Shown in pieces: positions 24,375 to 34,458 of a stretch of DNA of 64,000 bases (position 1 is its first letter; each line of letters begins with the position of its first letter). A program made the translations under genes and the position numbers. Under the pieces are notes generated by a model. The model saw only the letters and a list, made by a program, of their open reading frames with translations. It searched no databases and was not told the origin of the DNA. This DNA is from Rhizobium sp. 2MFCol3.1 (GTDB lineage Bacteria; Pseudomonadota; Alphaproteobacteria; Rhizobiales; Rhizobiaceae): assembly GCF_000377565.1 (NCBI RefSeq), contig NZ_KB898374.1, forward strand, positions 1 to 64,000, given 5' to 3'.

Positions 24375-25310
24375 ATGACCGACACATCGACCCAACAGGC
24401 GACGAGCCCTTTCCTCGTCGCAGCCCTTTATCATTTCGTTTCCGTGCCGCACTTCGAAAGCCTGCGCGCGCCGCTGCAACAGCTGTGCGAGGATAATGGC
24501 GTCAAGGGCACGCTGCTGCTCGCCCATGAGGGCATCAACGGCACGATCGCCGGGCCGGATGCGGGGATCGCGACGGTGCTTGGCTATCTGCGCGCCATGC
24601 CGGAATTCGCCCGCCTCGAGCACAAGGAAAGCCGCGCGTCGAAAATGCCCTTCGTACGCATGAAGGTGAAGCTGAAGAAAGAGATCGTGACGATGGGCGT
24701 CGAGAACATCGACCCCAACAAGATCGTCGGCACCTATGTCGCGCCGCAGGATTGGAACGCGCTGATCTCCGATCCCGATACGATCGTCATCGACACCCGT
24801 AACGACTACGAGACCGCGATCGGCATCTTCAAGGGCGCCGTCGACCCCAACACCAAGACCTTCCGCGAGTTTCCGGACTGGGTGAAGAACAACACCGGTC
24901 TGCACAACAAGCCGAAGATCGCCATGTACTGCACCGGCGGCATACGCTGCGAGAAGGCCACCGCCTTCATGAAGGAGCAGGGCTTCGACGAGGTCTACCA
25001 CCTCAAAGGCGGCATCCTGAAATATCTCGAGGAAGTGCCGCAGGAAGAGAGCCTCTGGGAAGGCGCCTGCTTCGTGTTCGACGAGCGCGTTTCGGTCGAG
25101 CACGGCTTGAAGGAGGGCGACCACAAGCTCTGCCACGCCTGCCGCAATCCGATCACCGCGGAAGAAATCACCTCGGAGAAATACGAGGAAGGCGTGTCCT
25201 GCAGCCATTGCTACGACAGCCGCACCGAGGAAGATCGGCTGCGCTACCGCCAGCGGCAGCTGCAGATCGCGCTGGCCAAGAAGCGCGGCCAGAAGCATAT
25301 CGGTACCTGA
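24375..25310 (+). CDS. trhO: tRNA uridine(34) hydroxylase, rhodanese family
   Basis: 311 aa, UPF0176/YceA family. Relatives use oxygen to hydroxylate U34 at C5 in certain tRNAs. An N-terminal ferredoxin-like domain (LLLAHEGINGTIAGPDAGI) precedes the rhodanese domain with active-site loop CTGGIRCEKA. A C-terminal Cys-rich region (CHACRNP, CSHCYD) can bind zinc. ATG 24375 is chosen because MTDTSTQQATSPFLVAALYH fits the family length; an ATG at 24339 abuts the repeat element. Confidence 0.9.
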   Translation: MTDTSTQQATSPFLVAALYHFVSVPHFESLRAPLQQLCEDNGVKGTLLLAHEGINGTIAGPDAGIATVLGYLRAMPEFARLEHKESRASKMPFVRMKVKLKKEIVTMGVENIDPNKIVGTYVAPQDWNALISDPDTIVIDTRNDYETAIGIFKGAVDPNTKTFREFPDWVKNNTGLHNKPKIAMYCTGGIRCEKATAFMKEQGFDEVYHLKGGILKYLEEVPQEESLWEGACFVFDERVSVEHGLKEGDHKLCHACRNPITAEEITSEKYEEGVSCSHCYDSRTEEDRLRYRQRQLQIALAKKRGQKHIGT

Positions 25311-25340
25311 GATCGTCCAAGGGGCGGTATAGGGACTTGA

Positions 25341-27551
25341 TCAGGCGGCGCTGACGCGCCGTCCGCTGGTCTTGCGGGCGCGTGCTTCCATCAGCCGCTC
25401 GGTGATATCCTCGGCGGAGACGGGCTTGCTGAAGTAGAAGCCCTGCAGCGTATCGCAGCCGAACTGCGAGGCGATGTCGGCCTGCTCCGGCGTCTCGATG
25501 CCCTCGGCGGTCACGGGAATATCAAGCGAGCTCGCAAGCGCCACGGTCGCCTTAAGCATCTCGCGCTGGCTCTCGCTGTGCTCGATATCCATGATCAGCG
25601 AACGGTCGATCTTGATCCGGTCGAAGCCGAACTGGCGGAGATAACCGATCGACGAGAAGCCCGAGCCGAAGTCGTCGAGCGCGATCTTCACGCCGAGAGT
25701 CTTCAGCTGCTCGATCGCCTGGCGCGTCCGCTTCGGGTTCTGGATCATGTAACCCTCGGTCACCTCCAGCGTCACCCGCTTGGCCTCGATCTCCGTCTGG
25801 CGCAGCACGTAGCGCACATAATCGGTAAAGGCGGGGTTGCGGAACTGGCCGGGCGAAACGTTGACGGCGATCCTGAGCTCCGGCCACTGCTTGGCGGTCT
25901 CGCAGGCCTTGCGCAGCACGAACAGGCCGAGCGCCTCGATGAGACCACTGGTCTCCGCCACCGGGATGAACACATCGGGCGACACCGGCCCATGGCCCGG
26001 CCGGTTCCAGCGCACCAGGGCCTCGACACCGACCATCTCGTTGCTGTCGGCGCCGATCAGCGGCTGGTAGGCAAGCGTCAGGTCGCCGCCTTCGATCGCC
26101 TGGCGCAGATCGAGTTCCAGCGCGTTGCGCTCCTCGCGATCGGCATCCATGGCGGGATCGTAGAGCGTCATGCGCGCGCGGCCGGCTTCCTTGGCCTTAT
26201 ACATGGCAAGATCCGCGCGCCGCACCAGCTCCTCGCGATCGACACTGCCTGAAGGCGAAACCGCGATGCCAATGCTGGCGCCGATTACGACCACGCGGCG
26301 GCCGATTTCCAGCGGTTCGGCCAGGAAGTCGAGAATATGCTCGGAGAGCTGCAATGCAGCCGCATCCGCCTGCGGCGAGGCAAAGACGATGGCGAATTCG
26401 TCGCCGCCGATGCGGGCAAGCACGGCCCCCTCGGGGATAAGCACCTTCAGCCCGGCCGCGACCGCCCGGATCAACTGGTCGCCGGTGCCATGACCGTAGG
26501 AATCGTTGACCTCCTTGAAACCGTCGAGGTCGAGATAGAGAAGCTGGACATTATCCTGAGACTGCCTAGCGAGCGTCACCATCGCATCGACCGAGACGCG
26601 CAGGCCGTCGCGGTTCAGAAGTCCGCTCAGCCGGTCGCGCAGCGCATCCTCGCGCGCGATGATCTCCTCGCTCTTCAGCCTGCGCCCGGCCAGCCAGCCG
26701 ATGATCAGCAGCACGACGAAGAACAGGCCGACAAGGCAGATCGCCCGCACCACCTGGCTGCGCACATCGGCATAGCCGACATCGCCAGGCGCCCGCGAGG
26801 TCCAGATCAGCTTGCCGAGCGACGCGCCAAGCGCATCCTCGATCGGCACGGAATAGGTGGCGGCACGGTCGGCGGGGACGAGCCGCAGTCCGCCGATGAC
26901 ATAGGTCTTGCCGATATCGTCGATCTTGGTGGCGTCGAGATGACGGATGAAGATGAGATAGCGATGCTTGCCGGGCGCGGCTGCGAGCGCACCGGACTTT
27001 TCGCGCACCAGCGCCACGCCGCCGACGGCAATTCCCGACTTCGTGCTGATGAAGCCGGAAGCCTCGGGAAGGTCCTGCGCGCCTGCGGCCTTAACCTTGT
27101 CGAACAGCGCCCAGAGCGCCGGCGAGAAGAAATCCTGCAAGCTGTCGGCCATCGGCTTGCCGTCGCGATAGACCATGATCGGCTTCTTGTCGTCGTCGAT
27201 CACGATCGCCATGTCGAACAGCGCGCTGTTGACGGACATCTCGCCATAGTTCGACACGGTCCAGTCCATGCCATCGGTGGCATAGACATTGGTCGCGGCA
27301 TCGTCCCATGCGGCATAGTCGTTTAGGGTGGCGCCGAGTTGGGCTACGAAATTCTGCAGCGCGCCGGAAACGGTCTCACGCGAGCGCTCGTCATCGAGCA
27401 CATTGGATTTCTGCGCCACGTGATCCAGCGCGTTCAGCACCATCAGCGTCACGACGACGACAACAACGGCAAACGAAAACAGCACGCCGGCCACGGTTGT
27501 GTGGCGACCAGCTCCCAGAATCGCGCTTCGTTTGCTGAAGATCGACGACAT
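25341..27551 (-). CDS. CHASE4-GGDEF-EAL cyclic-di-GMP enzyme
   Basis: 736 aa. A first membrane helix (VLFSFAVVVVVVTLMVLNAL) is followed by a periplasmic CHASE4-type sensor of about 230 residues (FVAQLGATLNDYAAWDDAAT), then a second helix (LVGLFFVVLLIIGWLAG). The GGDEF domain has an intact motif in ARIGGDEFAIVF but no RxxD inhibitory site before it. The EAL domain shows EALVRWNRPGHG and DDFGSGFSSIGYLRQF. Both synthesis and breakdown of c-di-GMP are possible. It is convergent with trhO and monocistronic. Confidence 0.93.
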   Translation of the reverse strand: MSSIFSKRSAILGAGRHTTVAGVLFSFAVVVVVVTLMVLNALDHVAQKSNVLDDERSRETVSGALQNFVAQLGATLNDYAAWDDAATNVYATDGMDWTVSNYGEMSVNSALFDMAIVIDDDKKPIMVYRDGKPMADSLQDFFSPALWALFDKVKAAGAQDLPEASGFISTKSGIAVGGVALVREKSGALAAAPGKHRYLIFIRHLDATKIDDIGKTYVIGGLRLVPADRAATYSVPIEDALGASLGKLIWTSRAPGDVGYADVRSQVVRAICLVGLFFVVLLIIGWLAGRRLKSEEIIAREDALRDRLSGLLNRDGLRVSVDAMVTLARQSQDNVQLLYLDLDGFKEVNDSYGHGTGDQLIRAVAAGLKVLIPEGAVLARIGGDEFAIVFASPQADAAALQLSEHILDFLAEPLEIGRRVVVIGASIGIAVSPSGSVDREELVRRADLAMYKAKEAGRARMTLYDPAMDADREERNALELDLRQAIEGGDLTLAYQPLIGADSNEMVGVEALVRWNRPGHGPVSPDVFIPVAETSGLIEALGLFVLRKACETAKQWPELRIAVNVSPGQFRNPAFTDYVRYVLRQTEIEAKRVTLEVTEGYMIQNPKRTRQAIEQLKTLGVKIALDDFGSGFSSIGYLRQFGFDRIKIDRSLIMDIEHSESQREMLKATVALASSLDIPVTAEGIETPEQADIASQFGCDTLQGFYFSKPVSAEDITERLMEARARKTSGRRVSAA

Positions 27552-27696
27552 GTATTCTCCCTGTGGGGGAATACTGCCGGGAAGCCTTCAAAAAACGGTT
27601 AAAACACGATTGAACGATTAAGCACTCTCGCATCTGCGGCACGAACGCAAGAGCGACAAAAATCCTTGTATTTCAATCGGATAAAATTATTCAACT

Positions 27697-28254
27697 CTAC
27701 TTATAAAGCGCACCCTCACGAATGTGCGTGCAGAATTTTGCAAGCGCGTTCAAAATAACGCCGTCTCGCACGGCCGCATCGAGAACCGCCGCCTGCGCCG
27801 CATCGTCCTTCCCGAGCAGCCCTATCCGCAGATGCGCTTCCTCGACGATATCGAACGACATGGTCTTCAAGACCTCGGTCAACTGGCCCAGCGCGAAGTC
27901 GCCGCGATGCGATGCATGCGCGATCATCACAGGCTTGAACGGCACCTCGTCGCGCGACACCAGCCAGTCCAGCGCGTTCTTCAGCCCGCCCGGCAGACCA
28001 TGCGCATATTCCGGACAGGCGACGATAACGCCATCGGCGGCGCGCATCTTCGCCCCCAGCCGCTCGACGATGTCAGGCGTGTTTTCGCCCTCGCGATCGG
28101 GACTGAAGATCGGCAGATCGCCGATGAGATCGCAGATCTCGATCGTCACGCCATCAGGCGCGTGATCGCGCAAGGTCGTGAGCAGCCGGCGATTGGTCGA
28201 GACCTTCCGCTGGCTGCCGCAGAGCGCATAGAGAAAGAGCGGCTTGGCTTCCAT
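27697..28254 (-). CDS. NADPH-dependent FMN reductase family protein
   Basis: 185 aa flavodoxin-like fold. The flavin phosphate loop is in CGSQRKVSTNRRLL and the second family signature is PEYAHGLPGGLKNALDW. It probably reduces FMN, quinones or azo compounds with NAD(P)H. It lies downstream of metQ on the same strand, separated by a strong terminator, so it is likely transcribed independently. Confidence 0.88.
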   Translation of the reverse strand: MEAKPLFLYALCGSQRKVSTNRRLLTTLRDHAPDGVTIEICDLIGDLPIFSPDREGENTPDIVERLGAKMRAADGVIVACPEYAHGLPGGLKNALDWLVSRDEVPFKPVMIAHASHRGDFALGQLTEVLKTMSFDIVEEAHLRIGLLGKDDAAQAAVLDAAVRDGVILNALAKFCTHIREGALYK

Positions 28255-28291
28255 GCAACTGGTCTACGGCATCAGACGATTCGCCCCAACG

Positions 28292-28321
28292 AAAAAGCGG
28301 CCCGGCAAGGCCGGACCGCTT
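28292..28321 (-). terminator. Rho-independent terminator of metNIQ
   Basis: On the minus strand AAGCGGTCCGGC pairs with GCCGGGCCGCTT (one mismatch, short loop), followed by TTTTT. It starts about 28 bases after the metQ stop codon. Confidence 0.8.
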
Positions 28322-28348
28322 CATGTCGTATAAGGATAAGAGCAGCTC

Positions 28349-29125
28349 TTACCAGGACGCGATCAGCGCGCCCTTGAACTGTTCGTTGATGAACTTGCGG
28401 ATGCTTTCGTCGTGGTAGGATTCGACCAGCGTCTTGGCCCACGGTGCGTCCTTGTCGGCGGTGCGGACGACGATCACGTTGGCGTAAGGCGACTTTTCGC
28501 TCTCGATGGCGATGGCGTCGGTCTTCGGGTGCAGGCCGGCTTCCATGGCGTAGTTGGTGTTGATGACGGCGGCATCGACGTCATCGAGCGAGCGCGGCAG
28601 CTGCGCGGCGTCGATTTCAGCGAAGTCGATCTTCTTCGGGTTGTCGATGATGTCGGCAACGGTGACCTTGACGCCAGGATTGTCCTTGAACTTGATCAGG
28701 CCCTTGGAGGCGAGAACGAGCAGCGCGCGGCCGCCATTGGTCGGGTCGTTCGGGATAGCGACGGTTGCGCCTTTCTTCAGTTCGTCGAGGCTCTTCACCT
28801 TCTTGGAATAGACGCCCATCGGGGTGGTGATCGTCGTGCCGATGCTGACGAGATCGAACTTGCGGTCGGCGATCTGGTTGTCGAGGTAGGGCTGGTGCTG
28901 GAACGAGTTGGCCTGGATATCGCCATCGTTAAGCGCCTGGTTCGGCACGACATAGTCGGAGAACTCGACGATCTCGATGTTGAGACCCTTGGTCTTGGCG
29001 ATCTCGGCGACCTTTTCCATGATCTGCGCGTGCTCGCCCGGCGTGACGCCGACCTTGATGTCTTCGGCCAGTGCCGAACCGGCTGCGAAGGCAGCGAGCG
29101 CGGCTGCGATGATGAACTTCTTCAT
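28349..29125 (-). CDS. metQ: D-methionine ABC transporter substrate-binding protein
   Basis: 258 aa NlpA/MetQ family. A Sec signal peptide (MKKFIIAAALAAFAAGSALA) precedes EDIKVGVTPGEHAQIMEKVA. There is no lipobox Cys at the cleavage site, so the protein is probably a soluble periplasmic binder, as common in alphaproteobacteria. It is the last gene of metN-metI-metQ and ends before a terminator. Binding methionine (L or D) is inferred from family and operon. Confidence 0.93.
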   Translation of the reverse strand: MKKFIIAAALAAFAAGSALAEDIKVGVTPGEHAQIMEKVAEIAKTKGLNIEIVEFSDYVVPNQALNDGDIQANSFQHQPYLDNQIADRKFDLVSIGTTITTPMGVYSKKVKSLDELKKGATVAIPNDPTNGGRALLVLASKGLIKFKDNPGVKVTVADIIDNPKKIDFAEIDAAQLPRSLDDVDAAVINTNYAMEAGLHPKTDAIAIESEKSPYANVIVVRTADKDAPWAKTLVESYHDESIRKFINEQFKGALIASW

Positions 29126-29164
29126 GGGTGTCTCCTGTGTTGAATTATGGTTGTTGTTAAAGCG

Positions 29165-29833
29165 TCAGTTTTTCCGGTTGCGCTTGTCAAAGCGGCGGGC
29201 AAGCCCGTCGCCGGCGCTCTGAACGAGCTGCACGAGAACGATCAGCACGATCACGACAATCACCATCATCTCGGGATTGAAGCGCTGGTAGCCGTAGCGG
29301 ATGCCGAGATCGCCCAGCCCGCCGCCGCCGACGGCGCCGACCATGGCCGAGTAGCCGATCAGGCTGACAATGGTCATCGTCAGCGCCATCAGGATGCTCG
29401 GCCGCGCCTCCGGCAACAGCACCTTGAAGACGATCTGGAACGGCGTGGCGCCCATGGCGCGGGCAGCCTCGATAAGCCCCTTGTCGATCTCGCGGATGGC
29501 GGATTCGACCAGGCGGGCGAAGAAGGGAATGGTGGCAATGGTAAGCGGCACGATCGCCGCCCAGGTGCCAATCGACGTTCCCGTCAGAAGGCGCGTCAGC
29601 GGCACGATGGCGACGACGAGGATGATGAAGGGCGTCGAGCGCGCGGCGTTGACGACGAGCCCGAGCACGCGGTTGGTCTTCGGCGCCGGAAACAGCTCGC
29701 CCTTGCCCGAGGTGGCCAGGAACACGCCGATCGGCAGGCCGATGATCGAGCCGACGATACCGGCCACGAACACCATCTGCAGCGTCTGCATCAGCGCCTT
29801 GGAGAGGAGATTGTAGATCATATCAGGCGACAT
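29165..29833 (-). CDS. metI: Methionine ABC transporter permease
   Basis: 222 aa with five or so membrane helices. The EAA loop that docks to the ATPase is AARAMGATPFQIVFKVLLPE. The start at 29833 (MSPDMIYNLL) has GGAGG nine bases upstream and overlaps the metN stop by 11 bases. An ORF extension to 29884 is unsupported. It forms the membrane channel for MetN and MetQ. Confidence 0.92.
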   Translation of the reverse strand: MSPDMIYNLLSKALMQTLQMVFVAGIVGSIIGLPIGVFLATSGKGELFPAPKTNRVLGLVVNAARSTPFIILVVAIVPLTRLLTGTSIGTWAAIVPLTIATIPFFARLVESAIREIDKGLIEAARAMGATPFQIVFKVLLPEARPSILMALTMTIVSLIGYSAMVGAVGGGGLGDLGIRYGYQRFNPEMMVIVVIVLIVLVQLVQSAGDGLARRFDKRNRKN

Positions 29834-30917
29834 AACCGAGCACCTCCGTCTTGAGACCGGTTTCCGCATAGAAGCGGTCGGCACGCGCGATCACATCAGG
29901 ATCGGCGGAATAGGAAACGACGAGCGAACCGAAGGGCTCGCCCCCGATCTCCTCGATCGCGCCGGCGAGAATGTTGACGTCGGAGCCGAGCTCCGCGACC
30001 AGCCGCCCGGTCAAGGGCTTGAAGGCGGTTTCGCCGAAGAACACCAGCCGCACCAGCGCCCGGTCGCCCGCTGATGGCTGCGCCTTGATGCCCGAACGCA
30101 GCCATTCCGGCAGCTTCAGCGCCGAGGCAAGCAGCGTGCGCGTCGTCTGGTGCTGCGGATTGGTGTAGACGTCGAAGGTGCGGCCGGCCTCGACGATCTT
30201 ACCGGCGTCGATTACCGCGACGTGGCTGGCGATGGTCTTCACCACCTCCATCTCATGGGTGATGAGGAGAACGGTGAGCCCGAGTTCGGCATTGATCCGC
30301 TTCAGGAGTTCCAGGATCGACTGCGTCGTCTCCGGATCGAGCGCCGAGGTGGCTTCATCGGAAAGCAGCAGCTTCGGATCGGTCGCCAGCGCGCGAGCGA
30401 TGCCGACACGCTGCTTCTGGCCGCCCGACAGCTCCGAGGGGTAATTGCCCGCCTTGTCGCCGAGACCGACGAGATCGAGCAGCGGCCCGACCTTGGCGCG
30501 GATCGTCTGCCTGTCGACACCCGCGATCTCCAGCGGCAGCGCCACATTGTCGAAGGCGGTGCGCGAGGAAAGCAGGTTGAAGTGCTGGAAGATCATGCCG
30601 ACCTGGCGGCGCAGGCCGCGAAGCCCGTCTTCGCTGAGCGCGCCGACATCCACGCCATCGACGAGCACCTTGCCGGAGGTTGCCGTCTCCAGCCCGTTGA
30701 CCATGCGGATCAGCGTCGACTTGCCGGCGCCGGAGCGGCCGATGATGCCGGTGATGGCGCCGCGCGCAACGGTGAGATCGACCTTTTCGACCGCGGTGAA
30801 GCCGCCCTCGCCCGATGGCCCGTAGCGCTTGCCGGCGCCTTCAAAGGCGACCATCGGGATCGCACCCGCGGACGCGCCCTGGGCAGCGTCTTGTTGGGCC
30901 TGGTGTTGGAGTGTCAT
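29823..30917 (-). CDS. metN: Methionine ABC transporter ATP-binding protein
   Basis: 364 aa from ATG 30917, with a non-conserved polar N-terminal tail of about 25 residues. Walker A is GRSGAGKSTLIRM, the signature LSGGQKQRVGIARAL, Walker B KLLLSDEATSALD. The C-terminal NIL regulatory domain (about 270-364) senses intracellular methionine in homologs. ATG 30944 is an alternative start. No SAM-II or other riboswitch was recognised in the 240 bases upstream. Confidence 0.92.
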   Translation of the reverse strand: MTLQHQAQQDAAQGASAGAIPMVAFEGAGKRYGPSGEGGFTAVEKVDLTVARGAITGIIGRSGAGKSTLIRMVNGLETATSGKVLVDGVDVGALSEDGLRGLRRQVGMIFQHFNLLSSRTAFDNVALPLEIAGVDRQTIRAKVGPLLDLVGLGDKAGNYPSELSGGQKQRVGIARALATDPKLLLSDEATSALDPETTQSILELLKRINAELGLTVLLITHEMEVVKTIASHVAVIDAGKIVEAGRTFDVYTNPQHQTTRTLLASALKLPEWLRSGIKAQPSAGDRALVRLVFFGETAFKPLTGRLVAELGSDVNILAGAIEEIGGEPFGSLVVSYSADPDVIARADRFYAETGLKTEVLGYVA

Positions 30918-31135
30918 TTCATGCTCACGTGTGTTGGTCTTCAAAAACTGGCGGTTCTATAACCGCTATCGCGCCGATTAGCCAATCGGGCGGCACATTC
31001 GAAGACAATCACGGGTGCGAGACATGGACGCGGCTTTCGTTGCGGGCGGGAAGGAAAGACGTTTCGCCTTTCCTGTTGCTGCAACTTATGCCGCCGGTGG
31101 TTGAAACCGGACAGGGATGTTTTTTTATTTGTGCG

Positions 31136-31165
31136 ATGCGGCAGGAAAAAATCTACCTGCCGCAT
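31136..31165. repeat. Inverted repeat downstream of the beta-glucosidase gene
   Basis: ATGCGGCAGG and CCTGCCGCAT form a perfect 10-bp stem with a 10-base loop, 22 bases after the beta-glucosidase stop codon. There is no T-run after it on the minus strand, so it may be an mRNA 3-prime stabiliser rather than an intrinsic terminator. Confidence 0.5.
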
Positions 31166-31186
31166 AGACAATTCCAACTGAGGCGA

Positions 31187-32578
31187 TCAGGCGCTCTTGT
31201 GATTACCCCTGGGAAACTGCGCGGCGAGCTCCGAATACCACTTGCCGCTCGTCTTCACCGTGCGGACCTGCGTGTCGTAATCGACATGCACGAGCCCGAA
31301 GCGCATGCGATAGCCTTCCGCCCACTCGAAATTGTCCATCAGGCTCCAGGCGAAATAGCCGCGCATCGGATAGCCGTCCTTGATGAGATCGGCGACGACA
31401 TCGAGGTGCTGGATATAGTAATCGAGCCGCATCCCGTCCTCGACCACGCCCGCTTCGATGCCGGTATTGTCGCAGGCGCCGTTCTCGGTGATGTAGCACT
31501 CCGGCAGATCGTAGCGGCGGTAGAGATCTTCCACCACATGCTTCAGCGCCGGCGCATAGACCTCCCAGCCGATATCGGTCTTGACGTCGCTGACGCGCGG
31601 CGCCTCGACCGTCCAGGGAAAATCGCCGGTCTTCTTGGGATCATCGGCAACGCGCAGCGGCGTGTAATAATTGAGCCCCCACCAGTCGAGCTTCTGGCTG
31701 ATAACAGTAAGATCACCCTCCTCGACAACAGGCATGCGATCACCGAGCGCCTCCAGGAACTCCTGCGGATACTCGCCCTTGAAGACGGGATCGAAGAAGG
31801 CGCCGTTGTGGAACTGATGCGCCCGCTCGCCGGCGGCCTGGTCGGCGGCACTGTCGGAGCCCGGGATGACCGACATGGCGTTCAGCACCAGACCGACAGG
31901 CACGTTCGGCGCTTCCGAGCGGATCGCCTCGACGCCGAGGCCATGGGCGAGGTTCATGTAGTGCATGGCGTGAAGTGCCGCCTGCATGTTGCGCTCGCCC
32001 GGCGCGTGGATGCCGTAGAGGTGGCTGAGCCAGACGATGCACCACGGCTCGTTGAAGGTTGCGACGCTGTCGAGGCGATCGCCGAGCCGCGCCATCACTG
32101 TCTTGGCGTAGCGCTGATAGGCATAGGCCGTCGACCGCGCCGTCCAGCCGCCATCGCCGGCGAGCAGCAGCGGCAGATCCCAGTGATAGAGCGTCGCGAA
32201 GGTCTTGATCCCGCGTGCCTTGCAGCCATCGACGAGGCGATCGTAGAAATCGAGCCCCTTCTCGTTCACCGGCCCGGTGCCATCAGGAATGATGCGCGGC
32301 CAGGCGATGGAGAAGCGATAGGCCTCGACGCCGAGCGACTTGATGAGATCGAGATCCTCGTCGAGGCGATTATAGTGATCGCAGGCGACGTCGCCATTGT
32401 CGCGATTGAAGACCCGGCCCGGCATGTTGCAGAAGGCATCCCAGATCGACGGCTTGCGCCCATCGGCCTTCGAAGCGCCCTCGATCTGGAAAGCGGCCGT
32501 CGCCACGCCGAAGGTGAAATCGCCGGGAAAGCGGGCGGCCAGGGCCCTGGCATCAAGCGTTTTTGCATCAATCGTCAA
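31187..32578 (-). CDS. Family 1 glycoside hydrolase (beta-glucosidase)
   Basis: 463 aa. It hydrolyses beta-linked disaccharides or plant beta-glucosides. The GH1 signature start is FTFGVATAAFQIEGAS, the acid/base Glu is in TFNEPWCIVW and the nucleophile Glu in YITENGACDN. The start is taken as TTG 32578 (reads as MTIDAKTLDA) because GGAGG lies eight bases upstream; TTG 32593 precedes that site and is unlikely. No signal peptide is present, so the enzyme is cytosolic and needs an importer not encoded beside it. Confidence 0.92.
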   Translation of the reverse strand: MTIDAKTLDARALAARFPGDFTFGVATAAFQIEGASKADGRKPSIWDAFCNMPGRVFNRDNGDVACDHYNRLDEDLDLIKSLGVEAYRFSIAWPRIIPDGTGPVNEKGLDFYDRLVDGCKARGIKTFATLYHWDLPLLLAGDGGWTARSTAYAYQRYAKTVMARLGDRLDSVATFNEPWCIVWLSHLYGIHAPGERNMQAALHAMHYMNLAHGLGVEAIRSEAPNVPVGLVLNAMSVIPGSDSAADQAAGERAHQFHNGAFFDPVFKGEYPQEFLEALGDRMPVVEEGDLTVISQKLDWWGLNYYTPLRVADDPKKTGDFPWTVEAPRVSDVKTDIGWEVYAPALKHVVEDLYRRYDLPECYITENGACDNTGIEAGVVEDGMRLDYYIQHLDVVADLIKDGYPMRGYFAWSLMDNFEWAEGYRMRFGLVHVDYDTQVRTVKTSGKWYSELAAQFPRGNHKSA

Positions 32579-32691
32579 ACTGAAATCCTCCAAACTCGGC
32601 CGGTGGCTGCGTCGCGCTTCCGGCAGCTCTCTACTCTACGTATAGGTTTGAAATGTCAAATCTGTAACGTTGCAGATGAATACGGCCGCGC

Positions 32692-34296
32692 TCAAAGCAC
32701 ATCCTCCCCCGATGGCAGCAACAGCCGCCGCGTGATGCCGATCCGCTCGAGAAACAGCGCATCGTGGCTGACGACGAGCAACGCCCCGTCATAGGCGGCA
32801 AGCCCGGCCTCGACGGCGGCGATGGAATCGATGTCGAGATGGTTGGTCGGCTCGTCGAGCACCAGCAGCGGCGGCGGCTCCGCTCCTCCAAGCACGCAGG
32901 CCAAACCGGCACGCAACAACTGCCCGCCGCTCAGCGTCGAAACCTCTTGCAGCGCCGCATCGGCCCGGAACATGAACCGCGCCAGCGCCGCGCGGCAGGC
33001 ATTCTCGTTCGCACCGGGATTGAGCCTGCGGAAATTCTCGGCGATCGATAGCGACCGGTCGAGCAGGCTGACGCTCTGGTCGAAGACAGCAAGTCGCACG
33101 GGCACCGAGACCGTTCCTGCCCAGGGCGCGATCCTCCCGGTGACGAGCGACAGCAGCGTCGTCTTCCCCGAACCATTCGGCCCCTCGACCGCCACCCGCT
33201 CCGGCCCCGTCATGGCGAAGGAGAGATCGGTGATCACGGGTTGATCCGGCTCATATCCAGCCGTCACGCCATCGAGCCGTAGCACCACCCGTGACGACGG
33301 CAGATGCGTCGAGGCGAGCTTCGCGGAAAACGGCTGCAGGATCTCGATGCGCTCGCGCGCCGCACTGGCATCCTCCATCGCCTCCTCGCGCCGCTTCTCG
33401 CCGAGCCGGACCTTGTCCCCTTTCGTGTTCTCCGCCGCCCGCTTCAGGCCGCCGGCGACGATACGGGGCATGTCGCCCCGCGCCGCCTTCTTGGCGCCGA
33501 CCTTGTCGCTACGCGCCTGCCGCTCGGCCGAGAGTTGCGCGCTGCGGGCGACATCCGCCACCCGCTTTTCGGCGTCCGCCAGATCGTGTTCGGCCGCCGC
33601 AAGCTCGACCGCCTTGCGCGCCTGAAACGCGCTCCAATTGCCGCCATAGCGCCTGGCACCCAGCGTCGTCAGCTCGACGATCGCATCCATCCGCTCCAAG
33701 AGCGCGCGATCATGGCTGACGACAAGCGCACCGCCCCGCCAGCTCTGCAGCAGTGAAATCACCGCCTCGCGGCCATCGCGATCGAGATTGTTCGTCGGCT
33801 CATCGAGGATGAGGAAATCCGGTTCACTGAAGATCAACGCCGCCAACCCGACCCGCGTGCGCTGGCCGCCCGAGAGCGAGGTGAGCAGCGTATCGGGCTT
33901 CGCCGAGAAGCCCATCCGCTCGAGCGCATCGGCAAGCCGTGACTCGAGCGTCCAATCAGCGGAAGCGACCTCCTCGGCCGACGCCTCGCCGGCGACTGCG
34001 CGCGCGACGACATCGAGTGCTTCGCGCACACCGAAGAGATCGGCCACCGTGGCATCGGCATCGACCTGCACCGTCTGGCGCAGAACACCGAGCCGCCCGC
34101 TGACAGCGACGTTGCCACTCTGCGGCGCGAGCTCACCGGTGATCAGCTTCAAAAGCGTCGTCTTGCCGACGCCATTGCGGCCGACCAGCCCGGCGCGTTC
34201 GGCCCCGAAGCTCAGATCAAGATTGGAAAAAAGCGGCCGCCCGTCAGGCGTGGACCACGAAAGATTGGAAAGGGTAATGGATGCAGGCATGGACAT
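32692..34296 (-). CDS. ABC-F family ATPase
   Basis: 534 aa with two ABC domains and no membrane segment. Walker A motifs are GRNGVGKTTLLKLI and GPNGSGKTTLLSLV; signatures are LSGGQRTRVGLA and LSGGQLLRAGLA. A Lys/Ala/Glu-rich linker of about 90 residues between them is the arm that reaches the ribosome in ABC-F proteins. Some members protect ribosomes from antibiotics, others resolve stalling; the subgroup is not clear. The ATG at 34296 or 34290 is chosen since the first frame codon is TTG with no ribosome-binding site. Confidence 0.88.
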   Translation of the reverse strand: MSMPASITLSNLSWSTPDGRPLFSNLDLSFGAERAGLVGRNGVGKTTLLKLITGELAPQSGNVAVSGRLGVLRQTVQVDADATVADLFGVREALDVVARAVAGEASAEEVASADWTLESRLADALERMGFSAKPDTLLTSLSGGQRTRVGLAALIFSEPDFLILDEPTNNLDRDGREAVISLLQSWRGGALVVSHDRALLERMDAIVELTTLGARRYGGNWSAFQARKAVELAAAEHDLADAEKRVADVARSAQLSAERQARSDKVGAKKAARGDMPRIVAGGLKRAAENTKGDKVRLGEKRREEAMEDASAARERIEILQPFSAKLASTHLPSSRVVLRLDGVTAGYEPDQPVITDLSFAMTGPERVAVEGPNGSGKTTLLSLVTGRIAPWAGTVSVPVRLAVFDQSVSLLDRSLSIAENFRRLNPGANENACRAALARFMFRADAALQEVSTLSGGQLLRAGLACVLGGAEPPPLLVLDEPTNHLDIDSIAAVEAGLAAYDGALLVVSHDALFLERIGITRRLLLPSGEDVL

Positions 34297-34458
34297 GGGT
34301 TTCCCGGATGGCAAGGCAAAGCGGCATTGCGATCGGGTTGAAATCCATGGTGCACCGTCCTGTTGGTATTGCGGATGGCTGCAATCTACGCAGGTGGTGA
34401 GGTGAAATCAAGGCGGGGCTAAGAGCCATCGCGATAAAGACCCCGTGCCTTTTAACAG

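Noticed and set aside
30945..31186. Possible SAM-II or other riboswitch before metN
   Set aside because: Alphaproteobacterial methionine genes sometimes have SAM-II elements, but I could not recognise the conserved core or pseudoknot here.
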